A stretch of 64,000 nt of DNA from JACCYX01 sp964610045 (GTDB lineage: Bacteria > Chloroflexota > Chloroflexia > Thermomicrobiales > UBA6265). The position numbers and the translations under genes were made by a program. Location: positions 1 through 64,000 of the forward strand of contig CAZSUN010000008.1 of the NCBI GenBank assembly GCA_964610045.1, given 5' to 3'. Shown piece after piece: positions 45,365 through 55,168 of the stretch. Every line of letters starts with the position of its first letter. The first letter of the stretch is position 1. Below the pieces are notes generated by a model. The model was not told the origin of the DNA. It saw nothing but the letters and a program-made list of their open reading frames with translations, and did not search any database.

Positions 45365-45991
45365 CTAGAACAACGTACCCTGAGTCGCGGACTCGCCCTT
45401 TTCCCGGGCGGATTCACGCGCCCGTTCGCGGTCGGCGAGCAGTTTCGGCAACTTCGCGAAGTCCTCGATGATGGTTTCCTTGAGCGCGCCCTGGTGGAGG
45501 GCAGCGGCGGGGTGATACATCGGCACCACCAGGCGATGCCCGATTTCCTTCGCCTGACCATGAATGCGTGAAATGCGCTCACCAGGGAAGTACCGGGACA
45601 TCGAGAACCGTCCGAGCGTGACGACGACGTCCGGATCGATCAGGGTGACCTGACGATCGAGGTAGCCGGAACACGCCTGCATTTCGTCCGGCAACGGGTC
45701 GCGGTTGCCGGGCGGGCGACACTTCACGACATTGGTGATGAACACATCCTCGCGTTGCAACCCTGCGTGGCCGATCAGTTCGGTCAGGAACTTGCCGGAG
45801 GCGCCGACAAAGGGTTTGCCCTGCTGGTCTTCATGCCAGCCCGGCCCTTCGCCGATCAGCATCACCCGCGCCTTCGGGTTGCCTTCACCGGGAACGGCAT
45901 GGGTCCGCGATCGCGACAATTCACAGAGGGTACACGAGCGCACCTCGTCCGCGATCCTGTCCATCGAATCGCCAGCGTCATCGATTGCCAT
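45365..45991 (-). CDS. uracil-DNA glycosylase, family 4 (Fe-S)
   Basis: 208 residues, ATG 45991 with GGGAGGGGA upstream. Marks: CTLCELSRSRTHAVPGEGN (first Fe-S cysteines), GEGPGWHEDQQGKPFVG, NVVKCRPPGNRDP, EMQACSGYL (remaining cysteines) and VPMYHPAAALH. Removes uracil from DNA. The tail (RERARESAREKGESATQGTLF) is charged and carries QGTLF, similar to a beta-clamp-binding motif (QxxLF). Confidence 0.92.
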   Translation of the reverse strand: MAIDDAGDSMDRIADEVRSCTLCELSRSRTHAVPGEGNPKARVMLIGEGPGWHEDQQGKPFVGASGKFLTELIGHAGLQREDVFITNVVKCRPPGNRDPLPDEMQACSGYLDRQVTLIDPDVVVTLGRFSMSRYFPGERISRIHGQAKEIGHRLVVPMYHPAAALHQGALKETIIEDFAKLPKLLADRERARESAREKGESATQGTLF

Positions 45992-46097
45992 AGAGTCCCC
46001 TCCCGGATCGCGTGCGTCGTCAGCGTGGGAGTATACCCAGTCTCCAGCGTCCGTACACCCGGTTTATCGTCCTGCGCGCCACTCTGCCCGAGGACGG

Positions 46098-46134
46098 ACA
46101 ACGGGCCGTTCCCTGCCGGGGAACGGCCCGTTGT
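46098..46134 (-). terminator. strong hairpin after the PIG-L gene
   Basis: Perfect 16-bp stem ACAACGGGCCGTTCCC / GGGAACGGCCCGTTGT with a 5-base loop, 22 bases past the stop at 46156. Confidence 0.75.
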
Positions 46135-46155
46135 CGTCATTCCGTGTCGCGGAGG

Positions 46156-48984
46156 CTACCCGCCGGCGGTCAAGGGGAAGGAGAATGCCTGGACCCGCCC
46201 CGACTCAGTCTCGAACGAGACCAGCAAGGTCGCCTCATCCGTCTCGGGAACCGTGCCGTAACTGGCGCCGTACCAGTTGTTGGCCTCAATCTCCTTCTCC
46301 TCCTGGAGCAGGATGTTCCCGTCGGCATCGACGACGAAGACCACCATTGTGCCGTTCTCGCTGCCACTGGCCCAGGAGATCTCCAATTGGCCATCGCTGA
46401 TAGCCGGTGTCCCCTGGAAGGTCAGACCCTCACCCTCAGCCACGCTTGCGCGGCCACCCAGTCCAACACCATCCCACGCCGATTGGGCGATGGATTGGGG
46501 AGAACGCGTGCTCTGGGCGACATCGAGCGGCATGATCGGTGCATCGATGTCTTCGGAAACGACCACGTCCTCCGTCGCGGCCACGGCGACCGGTGAGGCG
46601 ACCGGAGTCGCTCCCACGGCCTCGGGCGAGGCCGAGACGACGGGTAGTTCGTCGACGAGGGTGATCTGGCCCCAGCGGTACGGATCGCCCTGGACACCGC
46701 CCCAGGTCGACCAGCCGAGTCGCGTTTGCCCGGTCAGGTCCTGGGTGTCGGAGTCGTAGATGAAGATGTTGAGCGCCGCCTGGTTCGGATCGAACTCGGC
46801 TGGCAAGGCGTCGAACGGAATGAATGTCTCGAGGACATAGCCGCTGTATGGATCGCTGAGCGTGCTGGCGACTTCGAAGCCCGGGGCGGTCTCCGCGACC
46901 GGTCCCTGGTGCGCATCGGCATCGCGATACGCCTGCGGCTGGCCGTCGGTCGAGGTCGGGAACACGCCGACCTTGAAGGTGGCGGAGGTATTGGATGCCG
47001 TGCCCAGCGGATCGATCGCGATCTCGACCGAATCGGTCCGCCAGTGGCGCTTGGCATCTTCGGGCGTCAGGACGGTGCCGAGGATATCGTCGTGGACTTC
47101 AACGGCGACATAGAGGCCGTTCTCGTCCCAGGCGAGCCACGCGGTACCAGAGGCATCTTCCGGGGAGTCCGGGGGATCGCCCTCCCAGACCCGGCTCACA
47201 TCGATACCGTCGCCGGCGTACTCGCCGTCGGAAATGACGCCGTCGATCGCCAGGTCCGGCGAGGCGGGACCAACCAGCGCGGCCGGAACGAGATTGAGCC
47301 CGGCCTGGTTCGTGGACGAACCTGCGCTGGAGTCGGTGGTGACGGTGAACCAGTAGGTGCCGTCCTCGCCGCCCTCGTTCGAGGTCGGGAGCGACGTGTC
47401 GGTATTGGTGACGGAGAACGAAACGGTCGTCGACTCGCCGGCGGCGAGGCCATCGTATGACTGGCTCGATTCGGCGGCGGTGAATCCACCAGGCAGGTCG
47501 ATCGACACGCTGCCGGACTGCGCCTCCGCGGAATTGTTGGTCACCAGCACATCGAGGTCACGCGTTTCGCCAACGGCGATCGCATCCCAGGCGCCGATGA
47601 GGCCAGTGAGTTGCGGCACATTGGAGGCGACCGCCCAGTCGAGGAACTGCGCGATTTCCGGCCGCGGCGCAAGTACGCCAGACACGGCGGGCGCGACATT
47701 GACCGCTTCAACGGTGCCGCCGATCACACCATTGGCGTTGAGCGTGCCGCCGATCCGGTACTTCGTGTTGGCGGCGGCATCGGCAGCCGGGGTGATCGTG
47801 AACTCCTGGGCCAGGCTGGCGCCGTCGGCCACCGGATCGCCGGCTGCCTCGGAGGTCCAGCCGTCAGGCACGGCAAGCATGAAGGTGCCGGCGGAGATGT
47901 CCTCCCCCTCGGCAGCGGTGGCGCTGGCGGTGACGGTGAACGCCTCACCCGCCAGGACGTTGAACTGACTCGCCGTCAACGACAGCTGGGTCCCGAGTGG
48001 CAATCCGCCCGGTTCCGGCAAGACGGCATTCTCGAGTACGGCTGTCGTGCTCGCCTTGTAGGGAGAGATCGGCACGCGGGAGTCGATCAGGGTAAAGAAG
48101 TTGCAGGGGATCTCGGCGGGGTCAGTCGGGGCGTCGGGGAATCCAGCCCACCCCTGCGATGCATAGGCGCGTTGGCCGTCGCGGGCGATTTCACCCCAAT
48201 TGCGACCACCGTTGGCCTCGGAAATCGTGCCCTGCCAGACACCGAAGGTAACTTCGGTCGGATCGCTGGGGTGGTACGACGTGGCGCAGTCCGGACCTGG
48301 CGCGGCGAAGAGGAACGGCGACTGCCAAATACTGGCCGCGCTCCACGCCTCGAGCCCTTCATCGGTGATCTGGTCCGGGAATCGCTCCGGATCGGCCGCG
48401 GCGTAGAAGGCATCGATGGCGAGCCTGGCCGCCACCTGGTGGTGACCGTGATTCCCCGGTGTTGGCGACGGGTTCATCGTGATGATGACTTCCGGCCGGG
48501 TCGTGCGAACGACGCGGACGACGCGTTCAAGGGTGTCCTCGTAGTCCCAGGTCTGGATCGTCAACGGTGCGCTGACGGTGTAGTAGAAGTCCACCTTGTC
48601 CATGTAATAAACGTGTTCGATGCCGGCGTAACCAACCGCCGTCCGCTCTTCCGCTTCGCGGATGAGGCCCAGCGCCGGTCCCTCTTCGGGCCCGATCGCA
48701 TTGCCGCCGCCTTCACCACGGGTGACCGTGATCACACCCATGTTGACATCGGCGAACTCGTTCCACTGCCCATAGGCGGCCAGGCCAAAGGCTTCGTCGT
48801 CCGGATGAGCACCGATGAAGAGGACATCGAGGTCAACCGGTCCATTGGCTTCGGATTCGGCAACCGGCGACGCCTGGGGTGTCGCACTCTCCTGGGCGTA
48901 GAGGGTGACTGGCGCAAGCATCGAGGCAACAAGCCCGAACACCGCTAGCAGTGCGAGCACGGTACGAGGTATTGGGATCCGCAT
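46156..48984 (-). CDS. secreted multidomain PIG-L family deacetylase
   Basis: 942 residues, ATG 48984 with AGGGGGC upstream. Sec-type signal peptide (1-30, ending LYAQES). PIG-L/LmbE domain (about 50-300) with the zinc/catalytic AHPDDE (59-64), REAEERTAVGYAGI and PGNHGHHQVA. Then immunoglobulin-like NPCBM-associated/NEW3 modules (about 340-560, FSVTNT), a CBM9-like carbohydrate-binding module (about 590-770, DGVISDGEYAGDG, AWDENGLYVAVEVHDD) and a C-terminal beta domain. PIG-L enzymes remove N-acetyl groups from GlcNAc conjugates. The carbohydrate-binding parts suggest action on an extracellular glycan. Confidence 0.85.
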   Translation of the reverse strand: MRIPIPRTVLALLAVFGLVASMLAPVTLYAQESATPQASPVAESEANGPVDLDVLFIGAHPDDEAFGLAAYGQWNEFADVNMGVITVTRGEGGGNAIGPEEGPALGLIREAEERTAVGYAGIEHVYYMDKVDFYYTVSAPLTIQTWDYEDTLERVVRVVRTTRPEVIITMNPSPTPGNHGHHQVAARLAIDAFYAAADPERFPDQITDEGLEAWSAASIWQSPFLFAAPGPDCATSYHPSDPTEVTFGVWQGTISEANGGRNWGEIARDGQRAYASQGWAGFPDAPTDPAEIPCNFFTLIDSRVPISPYKASTTAVLENAVLPEPGGLPLGTQLSLTASQFNVLAGEAFTVTASATAAEGEDISAGTFMLAVPDGWTSEAAGDPVADGASLAQEFTITPAADAAANTKYRIGGTLNANGVIGGTVEAVNVAPAVSGVLAPRPEIAQFLDWAVASNVPQLTGLIGAWDAIAVGETRDLDVLVTNNSAEAQSGSVSIDLPGGFTAAESSQSYDGLAAGESTTVSFSVTNTDTSLPTSNEGGEDGTYWFTVTTDSSAGSSTNQAGLNLVPAALVGPASPDLAIDGVISDGEYAGDGIDVSRVWEGDPPDSPEDASGTAWLAWDENGLYVAVEVHDDILGTVLTPEDAKRHWRTDSVEIAIDPLGTASNTSATFKVGVFPTSTDGQPQAYRDADAHQGPVAETAPGFEVASTLSDPYSGYVLETFIPFDALPAEFDPNQAALNIFIYDSDTQDLTGQTRLGWSTWGGVQGDPYRWGQITLVDELPVVSASPEAVGATPVASPVAVAATEDVVVSEDIDAPIMPLDVAQSTRSPQSIAQSAWDGVGLGGRASVAEGEGLTFQGTPAISDGQLEISWASGSENGTMVVFVVDADGNILLQEEKEIEANNWYGASYGTVPETDEATLLVSFETESGRVQAFSFPLTAGG

Positions 48985-49093
48985 GACTCAGCCCCCTGAA
49001 TTGTGACCGGAAGACACGACGCTACTACCGACTACCCAACCACAGAATCAGGTATCTCGCAATCCCCCATCTGCCGGTTCCGTCGCAGTCGCA

Positions 49094-49909
49094 CTACCCC
49101 TTGAGGGCTCCCTCGGTCAAGCCGGCGATGAGCTGCTTCTGGAAGAGGAGGAAGATGAGGATCAGCGGCAGGAAGATGATGGTTGCCCCGGCGGCGATCA
49201 ATGGCATGTTCGCGGTCCAGCGCTGCTGGAAGTAGAGGATGCCGACCGGGAGCGTGTGGTAGTCGGGGTCGATGTTGACGACGAGCGGCAGCAGGAACTC
49301 GTTCCATGTCCAAATGAAGAACAGGAGCGCCAGTGTCCCGATCAGCGGTCTCGCCAGCGGGAACATCACCTGCCAGAGGATTTGCCAGGAATTGGCGCCG
49401 TCGAGCACCGATGCTTCCACGATATCCGGCGGCACGGAGGCGAACGCCTGGCGCATCAGGAGCGTCCCGAACGACATGCTCATCGCGATCTGGGGCAGGA
49501 TCAGCGCCCACAGGCTGTCGAGCAGATTGACCTCCCGCATCAGGTAGAAGAGCGGCACGACCATCGCCTGCAAGGGAACGACGAGTCCGATCAGGAAGTA
49601 GGCGAAGATCGCATTCGAGCCGCGAAACCGATAGCGCGCAAAGGCGTAGCCGGTCATTGCGGAGAAGAGCACCGAGGGTATGACGACCGCAATCGCGACC
49701 ACCGTGCTGTTCAGGAAGAACCGGCTGAAGTGACCGACCCGCCACGCCTCGCGGTAGTTCTCCCAGGCCGGTTGCTCGGGCCAGGCGAATACGCTCTGGA
49801 CGATCTCAGGCATCGTCTTGATCGATGCCAGGGACGTGATCAGGAACGGCACGATCGCAACGATGCAGCCGATGGTCAGCAACAGGTAGGCAAGGCCGCG
49901 CCGGATCAT
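49094..49909 (-). CDS. sugar ABC transporter permease, MalG/UgpE type
   Basis: 271 residues from ATG 49909; a GTG three codons earlier is less well spaced. Six transmembrane helices and the EAA loop VEASVLDGANSWQILWQVMFP that contacts the ATPase (split here across the motif). Pairs with the permease encoded upstream, from which a palindromic repeat separates it. No ATP-binding subunit is in the cluster, so a shared MsmK/MalK-like ATPase elsewhere is likely. Confidence 0.92.
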   Translation of the reverse strand: MIRRGLAYLLLTIGCIVAIVPFLITSLASIKTMPEIVQSVFAWPEQPAWENYREAWRVGHFSRFFLNSTVVAIAVVIPSVLFSAMTGYAFARYRFRGSNAIFAYFLIGLVVPLQAMVVPLFYLMREVNLLDSLWALILPQIAMSMSFGTLLMRQAFASVPPDIVEASVLDGANSWQILWQVMFPLARPLIGTLALLFFIWTWNEFLLPLVVNIDPDYHTLPVGILYFQQRWTANMPLIAAGATIIFLPLILIFLLFQKQLIAGLTEGALKG

Positions 49910-49972
49910 CGCTGCCACCGGCTCTCGTTGACGCTGCGTGCTGATCGCGAGGACGCCGGCACAACCCCTGCC

Positions 49973-50049
49973 GTTGTCACTCCGAGCGCCAGCGAGGAAT
50001 CTGCAAACGGCACGATCTTCAGATTCCTCGCTTCGCTCGGAATGACAAC
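49973..50049. repeat. palindromic intergenic repeat, family 2 (complete copy)
   Basis: Two arms of about 30 bases: GTTGTCACTCCGAGCG...GAATCTG at 49973-50003 and CAGATTCCTCGCTTCG...TGACAAC at 50020-50049. They are inverted and almost complementary, with a 16-base loop. It lies between two permease genes of one operon. Partial copies are seen at 57258-57285 and 54968-54993. Confidence 0.8.
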
Positions 50050-50083
50050 ACCGGTGTGTTTGGCCACAGGCATCGCGCCAGTC

Positions 50084-51031
50084 CTAATCATCGGATTCCC
50101 CGAACATACGCAGGACGAGCAGGGACAGCACCAGGGTGATCACGGCCAGGAAGATGGCGATCGCAATCGCGAACCCGGCACGGTTGGCATCGAGGTTGTT
50201 CATCATGAAGAGGGCCAGGACAGTGGTGGAGTTACCTGGCCCACCGTCCGTCGTGGCCTTGACCACATCGAACGCCCGCAGCGCGTTGATGAGGTTGACG
50301 GAGAGCACCACGGCGATCTCGCGCCGCAGGCCAGGGAGCGTCACGGCGCGGAATTCCTGCCAGCCGTTGGCGCCGTCGAGACGCGCGGCATCGTAGAGAT
50401 CGGTCGGGATCTTCTGGATTCCGGCGACGAATACCACGTAGCAGAACCCGTAGGCAGCCCAGGCCCCGATAAAGCCAATGGAGGGCAGCGCCCAGGTGAA
50501 GTCGGCGAGCCAGGTGGGAGGGTCGAAACCCCAGCCTTTCAGCACCGAGTTGACCGGGCCGAAGATGGGATTCAGCATCCAGCGCCAGACGACGCCGATC
50601 AGCACGCCTGGCATGATGTAGGGCAGGAACAGTCCAGCCTGGAAGATCGCTGCCCCACGCAGCTTCATCTGGTGAACGAGCGCGGCGGGAACGAGCCCGA
50701 GGATGGCCGGCAGGATCACGAAATATGGGATCAGGATGAGGTTGTGGCGGAGTGCGGTCCAGAACTGGTCATCGCTGAAGGCATCGAGATAGTTATCGAA
50801 CCCGATGAACGTGGCCGTGTCCCACGAGATGCCGTTCCAGGCCGTAAGGCTCAACACGATCGCCGCGATTACCGGGAAAATCACGAACGCCGTGAAGATG
50901 AGCAAACCCGGCAACAGGTAGGCGTAGGGGACCCAGGCAGCGCCAGCCCGCCGCTGGCGCGACGACGAAGAGCCGGTCACAAGGACCGGCTCCGAGATCG
51001 TCATACCAGGATCAGGCAAACGAGGCGGCAT
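50084..51031 (-). CDS. sugar ABC transporter permease, MalF/UgpA type
   Basis: 315 residues from ATG 51031, which has AGGAG 4 bases away and overlaps the binding-protein gene by 20 bases; ATG 51004 (MTISEPV) is the alternative without overlap. Six helices and the EAA loop YDAARLDGANGWQEFRAV. Forms the membrane channel with the MalG-type subunit. Confidence 0.92.
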   Translation of the reverse strand: MPPRLPDPGMTISEPVLVTGSSSSRQRRAGAAWVPYAYLLPGLLIFTAFVIFPVIAAIVLSLTAWNGISWDTATFIGFDNYLDAFSDDQFWTALRHNLILIPYFVILPAILGLVPAALVHQMKLRGAAIFQAGLFLPYIMPGVLIGVVWRWMLNPIFGPVNSVLKGWGFDPPTWLADFTWALPSIGFIGAWAAYGFCYVVFVAGIQKIPTDLYDAARLDGANGWQEFRAVTLPGLRREIAVVLSVNLINALRAFDVVKATTDGGPGNSTTVLALFMMNNLDANRAGFAIAIAIFLAVITLVLSLLVLRMFGESDD

Positions 51032-52361
51032 AGAACTCCTGGAGTTTCGCCTGGAACTCTTCCGCCGTTACCTGTCCACCCAGCAGCTCCTGGAGCGCCG
51101 CGGTGAACGGGTCGTAGAAGCCCGGCGCGGCCCAGTCCATGTAGTGTCCGATCGCATCGGCTGCCACTGCCGCGTTCCACCCCGTGTAGAGGTCACCCGT
51201 GACCGTACCGGCAACGATCTTGTCCTCGCCAATCTCGCCGAGCGGCAGCAGGCCGGCGTCGATGAACGCGTTGAACGCCTCATCCGAGACCATCGCATCC
51301 AGGAATTTGGCCGCCACCGCCGGATCGGCGGCATTGGCAGTGATGCTGTAGGGGATGCCGACGCCACCGACGTGGAGCACCGGCCCGCCACTCGCTGCGG
51401 GGGTGGCCGCGCTGTCGCCTGAACCACTTCGCGCCGGCATCAGGAAGAACCCGGCATTTTCGCCCAAACCGTCCCGCACGGCCCCAGCCGCCCAACTTCC
51501 CTGGAGCAACACGCCACCGACACCGGAGATGAAGAGCGCCTGGGCATCGTCGCCGGTGACCCCGTCGAACCCGTCCATGAAGTACCCGGCATCGTTCCAG
51601 GCAATGACAGTGTTCGCCGCTTCCAGGATCGACGGATCGTTGAAATCGGCATCGCCGCGGCGGAAGATCAGGCCGTCTAGGAACTCGCGGGTGGTGTTGG
51701 TGCCGTGGATCTCTCCGAAGAGGTGGATCGCCTGCCACTTGTCGAGGTTGCCGAAGACGAGCGGCTCGACTCCTGCTTCGCGAAGCGCACCGAGCAGGGT
51801 CTCGAACTCCTCGAAGGTCGTGGGCACCTCGAGGCCGTTATCGGAGAAGATTTGCTTGTTGTAGTAGAAGCCGACAATCTCCGAATCGGCCGGCAGTCCC
51901 CACAACTCCCCTTCGCCAAACACCGTGCCATCGGCACTGTACATCGCGCGAGCGAGCAGGCTGGATGCGAAACGCTCCGACCAGCCGAACTCGGCATCGT
52001 AGTCCTTCAGGGTCAGGATCTGGCCGGCTCGGGCCATCGGTCCCGCAAGGGCCTCGCCGTTGTTGACCTGGGCGACATCCGGCCCCTGGTCGCTATCAAC
52101 GGACCGCGGCAAGGTGTCCTGGAGTTCTTCCAGCGCCCACGAGCGATGGGCGAACGTGACCCCATTCGCCTCTGCGAACGTCGTGCCGATTCCCTCGATC
52201 ACCGCAGTCCGGATCTCGTCGGTCCAGGTCGTCCAGACATCGAAGTCCTCGCTCTGGGCCGCGACGGCCGCGAGGCCGAGACCGGCCACCGGCAATCCAC
52301 CACCAAGGGCTGCGCCCGCCGATATCGCGCCAGTCCGCTTCAGAAGTTCACGACGGTCCAT
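51012..52361 (-). CDS. ABC transporter extracellular solute-binding protein, Tat signal
   Basis: 449 residues from ATG 52361. Twin-arginine signal MDRRELLKRTGAISAGAALG, then a family 1 binding-protein fold (FDVWTTWTDEIRTAVIEG, LPRSVDSDQGPDVAQVNNGE, GLPADSEIVGFYYNKQIF, WAAGAVRDGLGENAGFFLMP). Binds an oligosaccharide or similar, identity unknown, and delivers it to the two permeases. First gene of the transporter operon. Confidence 0.92.
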   Translation of the reverse strand: MDRRELLKRTGAISAGAALGGGLPVAGLGLAAVAAQSEDFDVWTTWTDEIRTAVIEGIGTTFAEANGVTFAHRSWALEELQDTLPRSVDSDQGPDVAQVNNGEALAGPMARAGQILTLKDYDAEFGWSERFASSLLARAMYSADGTVFGEGELWGLPADSEIVGFYYNKQIFSDNGLEVPTTFEEFETLLGALREAGVEPLVFGNLDKWQAIHLFGEIHGTNTTREFLDGLIFRRGDADFNDPSILEAANTVIAWNDAGYFMDGFDGVTGDDAQALFISGVGGVLLQGSWAAGAVRDGLGENAGFFLMPARSGSGDSAATPAASGGPVLHVGGVGIPYSITANAADPAVAAKFLDAMVSDEAFNAFIDAGLLPLGEIGEDKIVAGTVTGDLYTGWNAAVAADAIGHYMDWAAPGFYDPFTAALQELLGGQVTAEEFQAKLQEFYAASFA

Positions 52362-52752
52362 TGGAGTGCCTCCATCCCATGCCAGCAACGTGTCGCGATC
52401 GAGCCCCGATCGGTCACCCCCATGTGGGGTACGGGCATGTCAAGCCAGTCATGCCTGCATGATGTCACAGTGCACGATGGGCGGCAAGAAATGGCCCGAT
52501 TGGGACGGCGCGCACAGGATGCCCCACGCCCTCACCGGAACAACCAGCGCGCAGGGGAGGACCAGCGGCGCACGTCCAGATGGCGCCGCCCGTATGTTCA
52601 CTGCGCCGCGTGTGTCCTCCCGTGGTGCAGTCCCCACCGATCACGGGAGGACACACGCTCGGCTGGCGCCTCGCTGATCCTCCCCTACCAACACGGTACT
52701 CGACGGAGCCTGTGTGCGATCCGGCAGAGGTCCACCGGGGGGTGGGCGAGCG
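52362..52752. other. 391-bp gap with a long inverted repeat and a family-1 repeat
   Basis: Upstream of the binding-protein gene and downstream of the exonuclease/GIY-YIG gene. GTGTGTCCTCCCGTG (52610-52624) is a perfect inverted match to CACGGGAGGACACAC (52642-52656). The same stretch continues ACACGCTCGGCTGG...CCTCCCCTACCAACA, resembling the repeat at 57916-57963. It may also act as the terminator of the nuclease gene's neighbour. No gene is seen. Confidence 0.55.
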
Positions 52753-54933
52753 TCACTCCTCGTCCTGTGGGGCCGGGAGGATGGGGGTGACCTCGTCGTC
52801 GGGCAACGGCTCGTCGCCAGGATCAGTTTCCGCCGTCTCCTGTATCACGGTTTCCAGCGCTTCGTCGGTGAGGGAGAGGACCTTCACGGCGAGGGAGACG
52901 AGGTAGCCGCGGTCGGTGAGACGGTCGAGATCCAGCGGCAGGATGGCAGGATGACCCCAGTTGCGGAACAGCCACCGGTTGACGATGTTGGCCTCATCGG
53001 CCCGATACTGGTCCAGCGGTTGCATGGCAGTCGAGCTCGCCCGCTGCATCACCGGCAGCAGGCGGTCGGCCAGGTCGGTGACGCGTGCACCGTCCATCAC
53101 GGTCACCTCGTCGGCCGCGCGACGAGCGACCGGCATGATCACGACCAGGTCGTCGTCGGGCGGCTCCGGGTCGTCCTCGTCAGGGAAGCCCTCGATCTCG
53201 ATTTCCGGCATGCGCTGAACGCGAAGCTGGGCCCAGGTCTGGCCGTGGAGGATGACCAGCACTTCGCGCGCGTCAGGATCGGCCGAGAGTTGGACGAGAA
53301 GCAGATTGTGGGACTGTTCGGCGACGCGCAATCGATCCTGTTCCTCTATCAACCCAAGGGCGGCACGCAAATCCTTGCGCAACGCGGTGGCCTTCTCGAA
53401 GTCCAACCGCTCGGCGGCGGCTTCGAGATCCGTCCAGAGCCGCGCCCGTAGTCCCTCGTCGCTCCCGTCGAGGAAGTCCAGCACTTCGTTGACCCGGTCC
53501 CGGTAGTCATCCAGCATCGTCCGGCCGACGCAGGGACCGAGGCACTTGCCGAGGTCGAGCCGCAGGCAGGGATTCCCGTAGCTGCGCGCGTTGCGGAACG
53601 ACCTCGTGCAGGTTCGCAGCGGCACCGCGCTGGTGATCACGTCGATCGTGCGGCGTGCGCCACTGGTGCTGCGATACGGCCCATAGTAGCGTGCGCCATC
53701 GTCCTTGCGCTGTTTCGCCAACGTAATACGGGGCCACGGGTTGGTGAGATCGACCCGTATGTACGGGTAGTGCTCGGCCGACCGCAGGACCGTGTTGTAG
53801 CGAGGCTGGTACCGCTGGATCAGTTGTGATTCGAGCACCAGCGCCTGCAGTTCGGTGCCGACGACCTCGGTTTCGACGCTGGACATGGCTTCCAGCAGTC
53901 CGTCCATCTTCCGGGTGTAGCCCAGCGGCTGCGCGTAGTAGGACGCCAGCCGTTCGCGCAGGTTCTTCGCCTTGCCGACGTAGATCACCTCTCCCAGATT
54001 GTTCCGCATGATGTAGACGCCCGGTTTTTTCGGGATGTCCTTCAACCAGGACCGGTCCATCACCGCCCTGCCGCGCCCAACATCGTCGCGAGGCCGCTGC
54101 TGGGCAGGCATGGCCATGGTCTTCAGGTCGTCCACGCTGCGGACACCCGCCCTGGCCGCGATGGCGGCCAGGCGCAGGGCAACCTCGGCCGTGAGGGCGG
54201 CATCCGCCCCGGCGCGATGGATGTCTCGCGGTTGGAGACCCACCGCGGTGGCGACACGGTCCAGGCTGGGCTTGCGGAGGTTGTTCAGGTAGCGCACCGC
54301 CAACGTCAGCGTGTCGAGGCGTTCGTTGATGAGGGGCAGGTGGCCCGCACGCTTGAGTTCCGCATTGATGAACGAGATATCGAACCGGACGTTATGTCCA
54401 ACAAGTATGGCATCGCCGATGAATTCCAGGGTGCGTTCCGCCAGGAGCTCGAAGGCGGGCGCTTCGGCCACATCCATGTCGCGGATGGTGGTGAGCCGGG
54501 TAATGAACTCCGGGATCGGGCGGCCAGGATTAACCAGGGACTCGAATCGCTCGACGAGTTTTCCCTCCCGGTAGCGGTAGAGGGCGATTTCAATCACTCG
54601 CTGGGCACCTGGCTTGAGTCCGGTCGTCTCGACGTCGATTGCCACAAACTCCGCGAGGACAGAGCCGTTGGGAGCCTCAACCTCGCCTTGCACCAGCGTC
54701 CAGTGCTCGTTGACGAGGGCAACCGCCCCCGCCTGCTCGGCCATGACGTTGCGGAGCAGCGGTCGCCAGATCGCGATTGAACCGGCATTCCCGAAAACAT
54801 GCCGGACAAGCGCGTCTTCGTGAACCGAGCCGCCTTTCTGGTCGATGAACGAGAGCGCTCGCTCGCAGAGTGCGTTGTAACGCGGTCCATCGTCGATTGT
54901 GGCCGGCGTTGACGAACCGGGAGCATTGGGCAT
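52753..54933 (-). CDS. DEDD (DnaQ-like) exonuclease fused to UvrC-like GIY-YIG nuclease
   Basis: 726 residues from ATG 54933. An N-terminal region of about 80 residues is followed by a DEDD 3'-5' exonuclease (about 85-255: FVAIDVETTGLKPG, LVGHNVRFDISFINAEL, HRAGADAALTAEV). A GIY-YIG domain follows (about 290-380: KKPGVYIMRNNLGEVIYVGKAKNLRERL, read in parts), then UvrC-like middle parts (YGPYRSTSGARRTIDVI, RLDLGKCLGPCVG). The UvrC C-terminal RNase-H-like endonuclease and HhH domains are not seen. Similar fusions occur in Actinobacteria (Cho-like repair proteins). Likely a DNA repair incision enzyme. Confidence 0.85.
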   Translation of the reverse strand: MPNAPGSSTPATIDDGPRYNALCERALSFIDQKGGSVHEDALVRHVFGNAGSIAIWRPLLRNVMAEQAGAVALVNEHWTLVQGEVEAPNGSVLAEFVAIDVETTGLKPGAQRVIEIALYRYREGKLVERFESLVNPGRPIPEFITRLTTIRDMDVAEAPAFELLAERTLEFIGDAILVGHNVRFDISFINAELKRAGHLPLINERLDTLTLAVRYLNNLRKPSLDRVATAVGLQPRDIHRAGADAALTAEVALRLAAIAARAGVRSVDDLKTMAMPAQQRPRDDVGRGRAVMDRSWLKDIPKKPGVYIMRNNLGEVIYVGKAKNLRERLASYYAQPLGYTRKMDGLLEAMSSVETEVVGTELQALVLESQLIQRYQPRYNTVLRSAEHYPYIRVDLTNPWPRITLAKQRKDDGARYYGPYRSTSGARRTIDVITSAVPLRTCTRSFRNARSYGNPCLRLDLGKCLGPCVGRTMLDDYRDRVNEVLDFLDGSDEGLRARLWTDLEAAAERLDFEKATALRKDLRAALGLIEEQDRLRVAEQSHNLLLVQLSADPDAREVLVILHGQTWAQLRVQRMPEIEIEGFPDEDDPEPPDDDLVVIMPVARRAADEVTVMDGARVTDLADRLLPVMQRASSTAMQPLDQYRADEANIVNRWLFRNWGHPAILPLDLDRLTDRGYLVSLAVKVLSLTDEALETVIQETAETDPGDEPLPDDEVTPILPAPQDEE

Positions 54934-54967
54934 GGATTGAACCAATAGAGAGTGCTTCGCACAGGGG

Positions 54968-54993
54968 TGTCCCGCTGCGCTCGACATGACGGA
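54968..54993. repeat. family-2 repeat, half copy
   Basis: CCCGCTGCGCTCGACATGACGG between the exonuclease/GIY-YIG start and ligA resembles the right arm (CGCTTCGCTCGGAATGACA) of the complete palindrome at 49973-50049. No left arm is recognisable. Confidence 0.4.
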
Positions 54994-55168
54994 TGGCGGC
55001 AAGTCCGAACGGGCGTGCTACACTCGCGAGCGTGTACGGACACCGTCGATGTGAACCAATTCTAGCTGACCGCACAGATGTTCGCATACCGGGTGGTGGA
55101 AACCGGCTGCCTCCGGGAGAAACGGGTGATCGCGGAGAACTGTCGCGACGAAGGGAGTATCAACCAAC

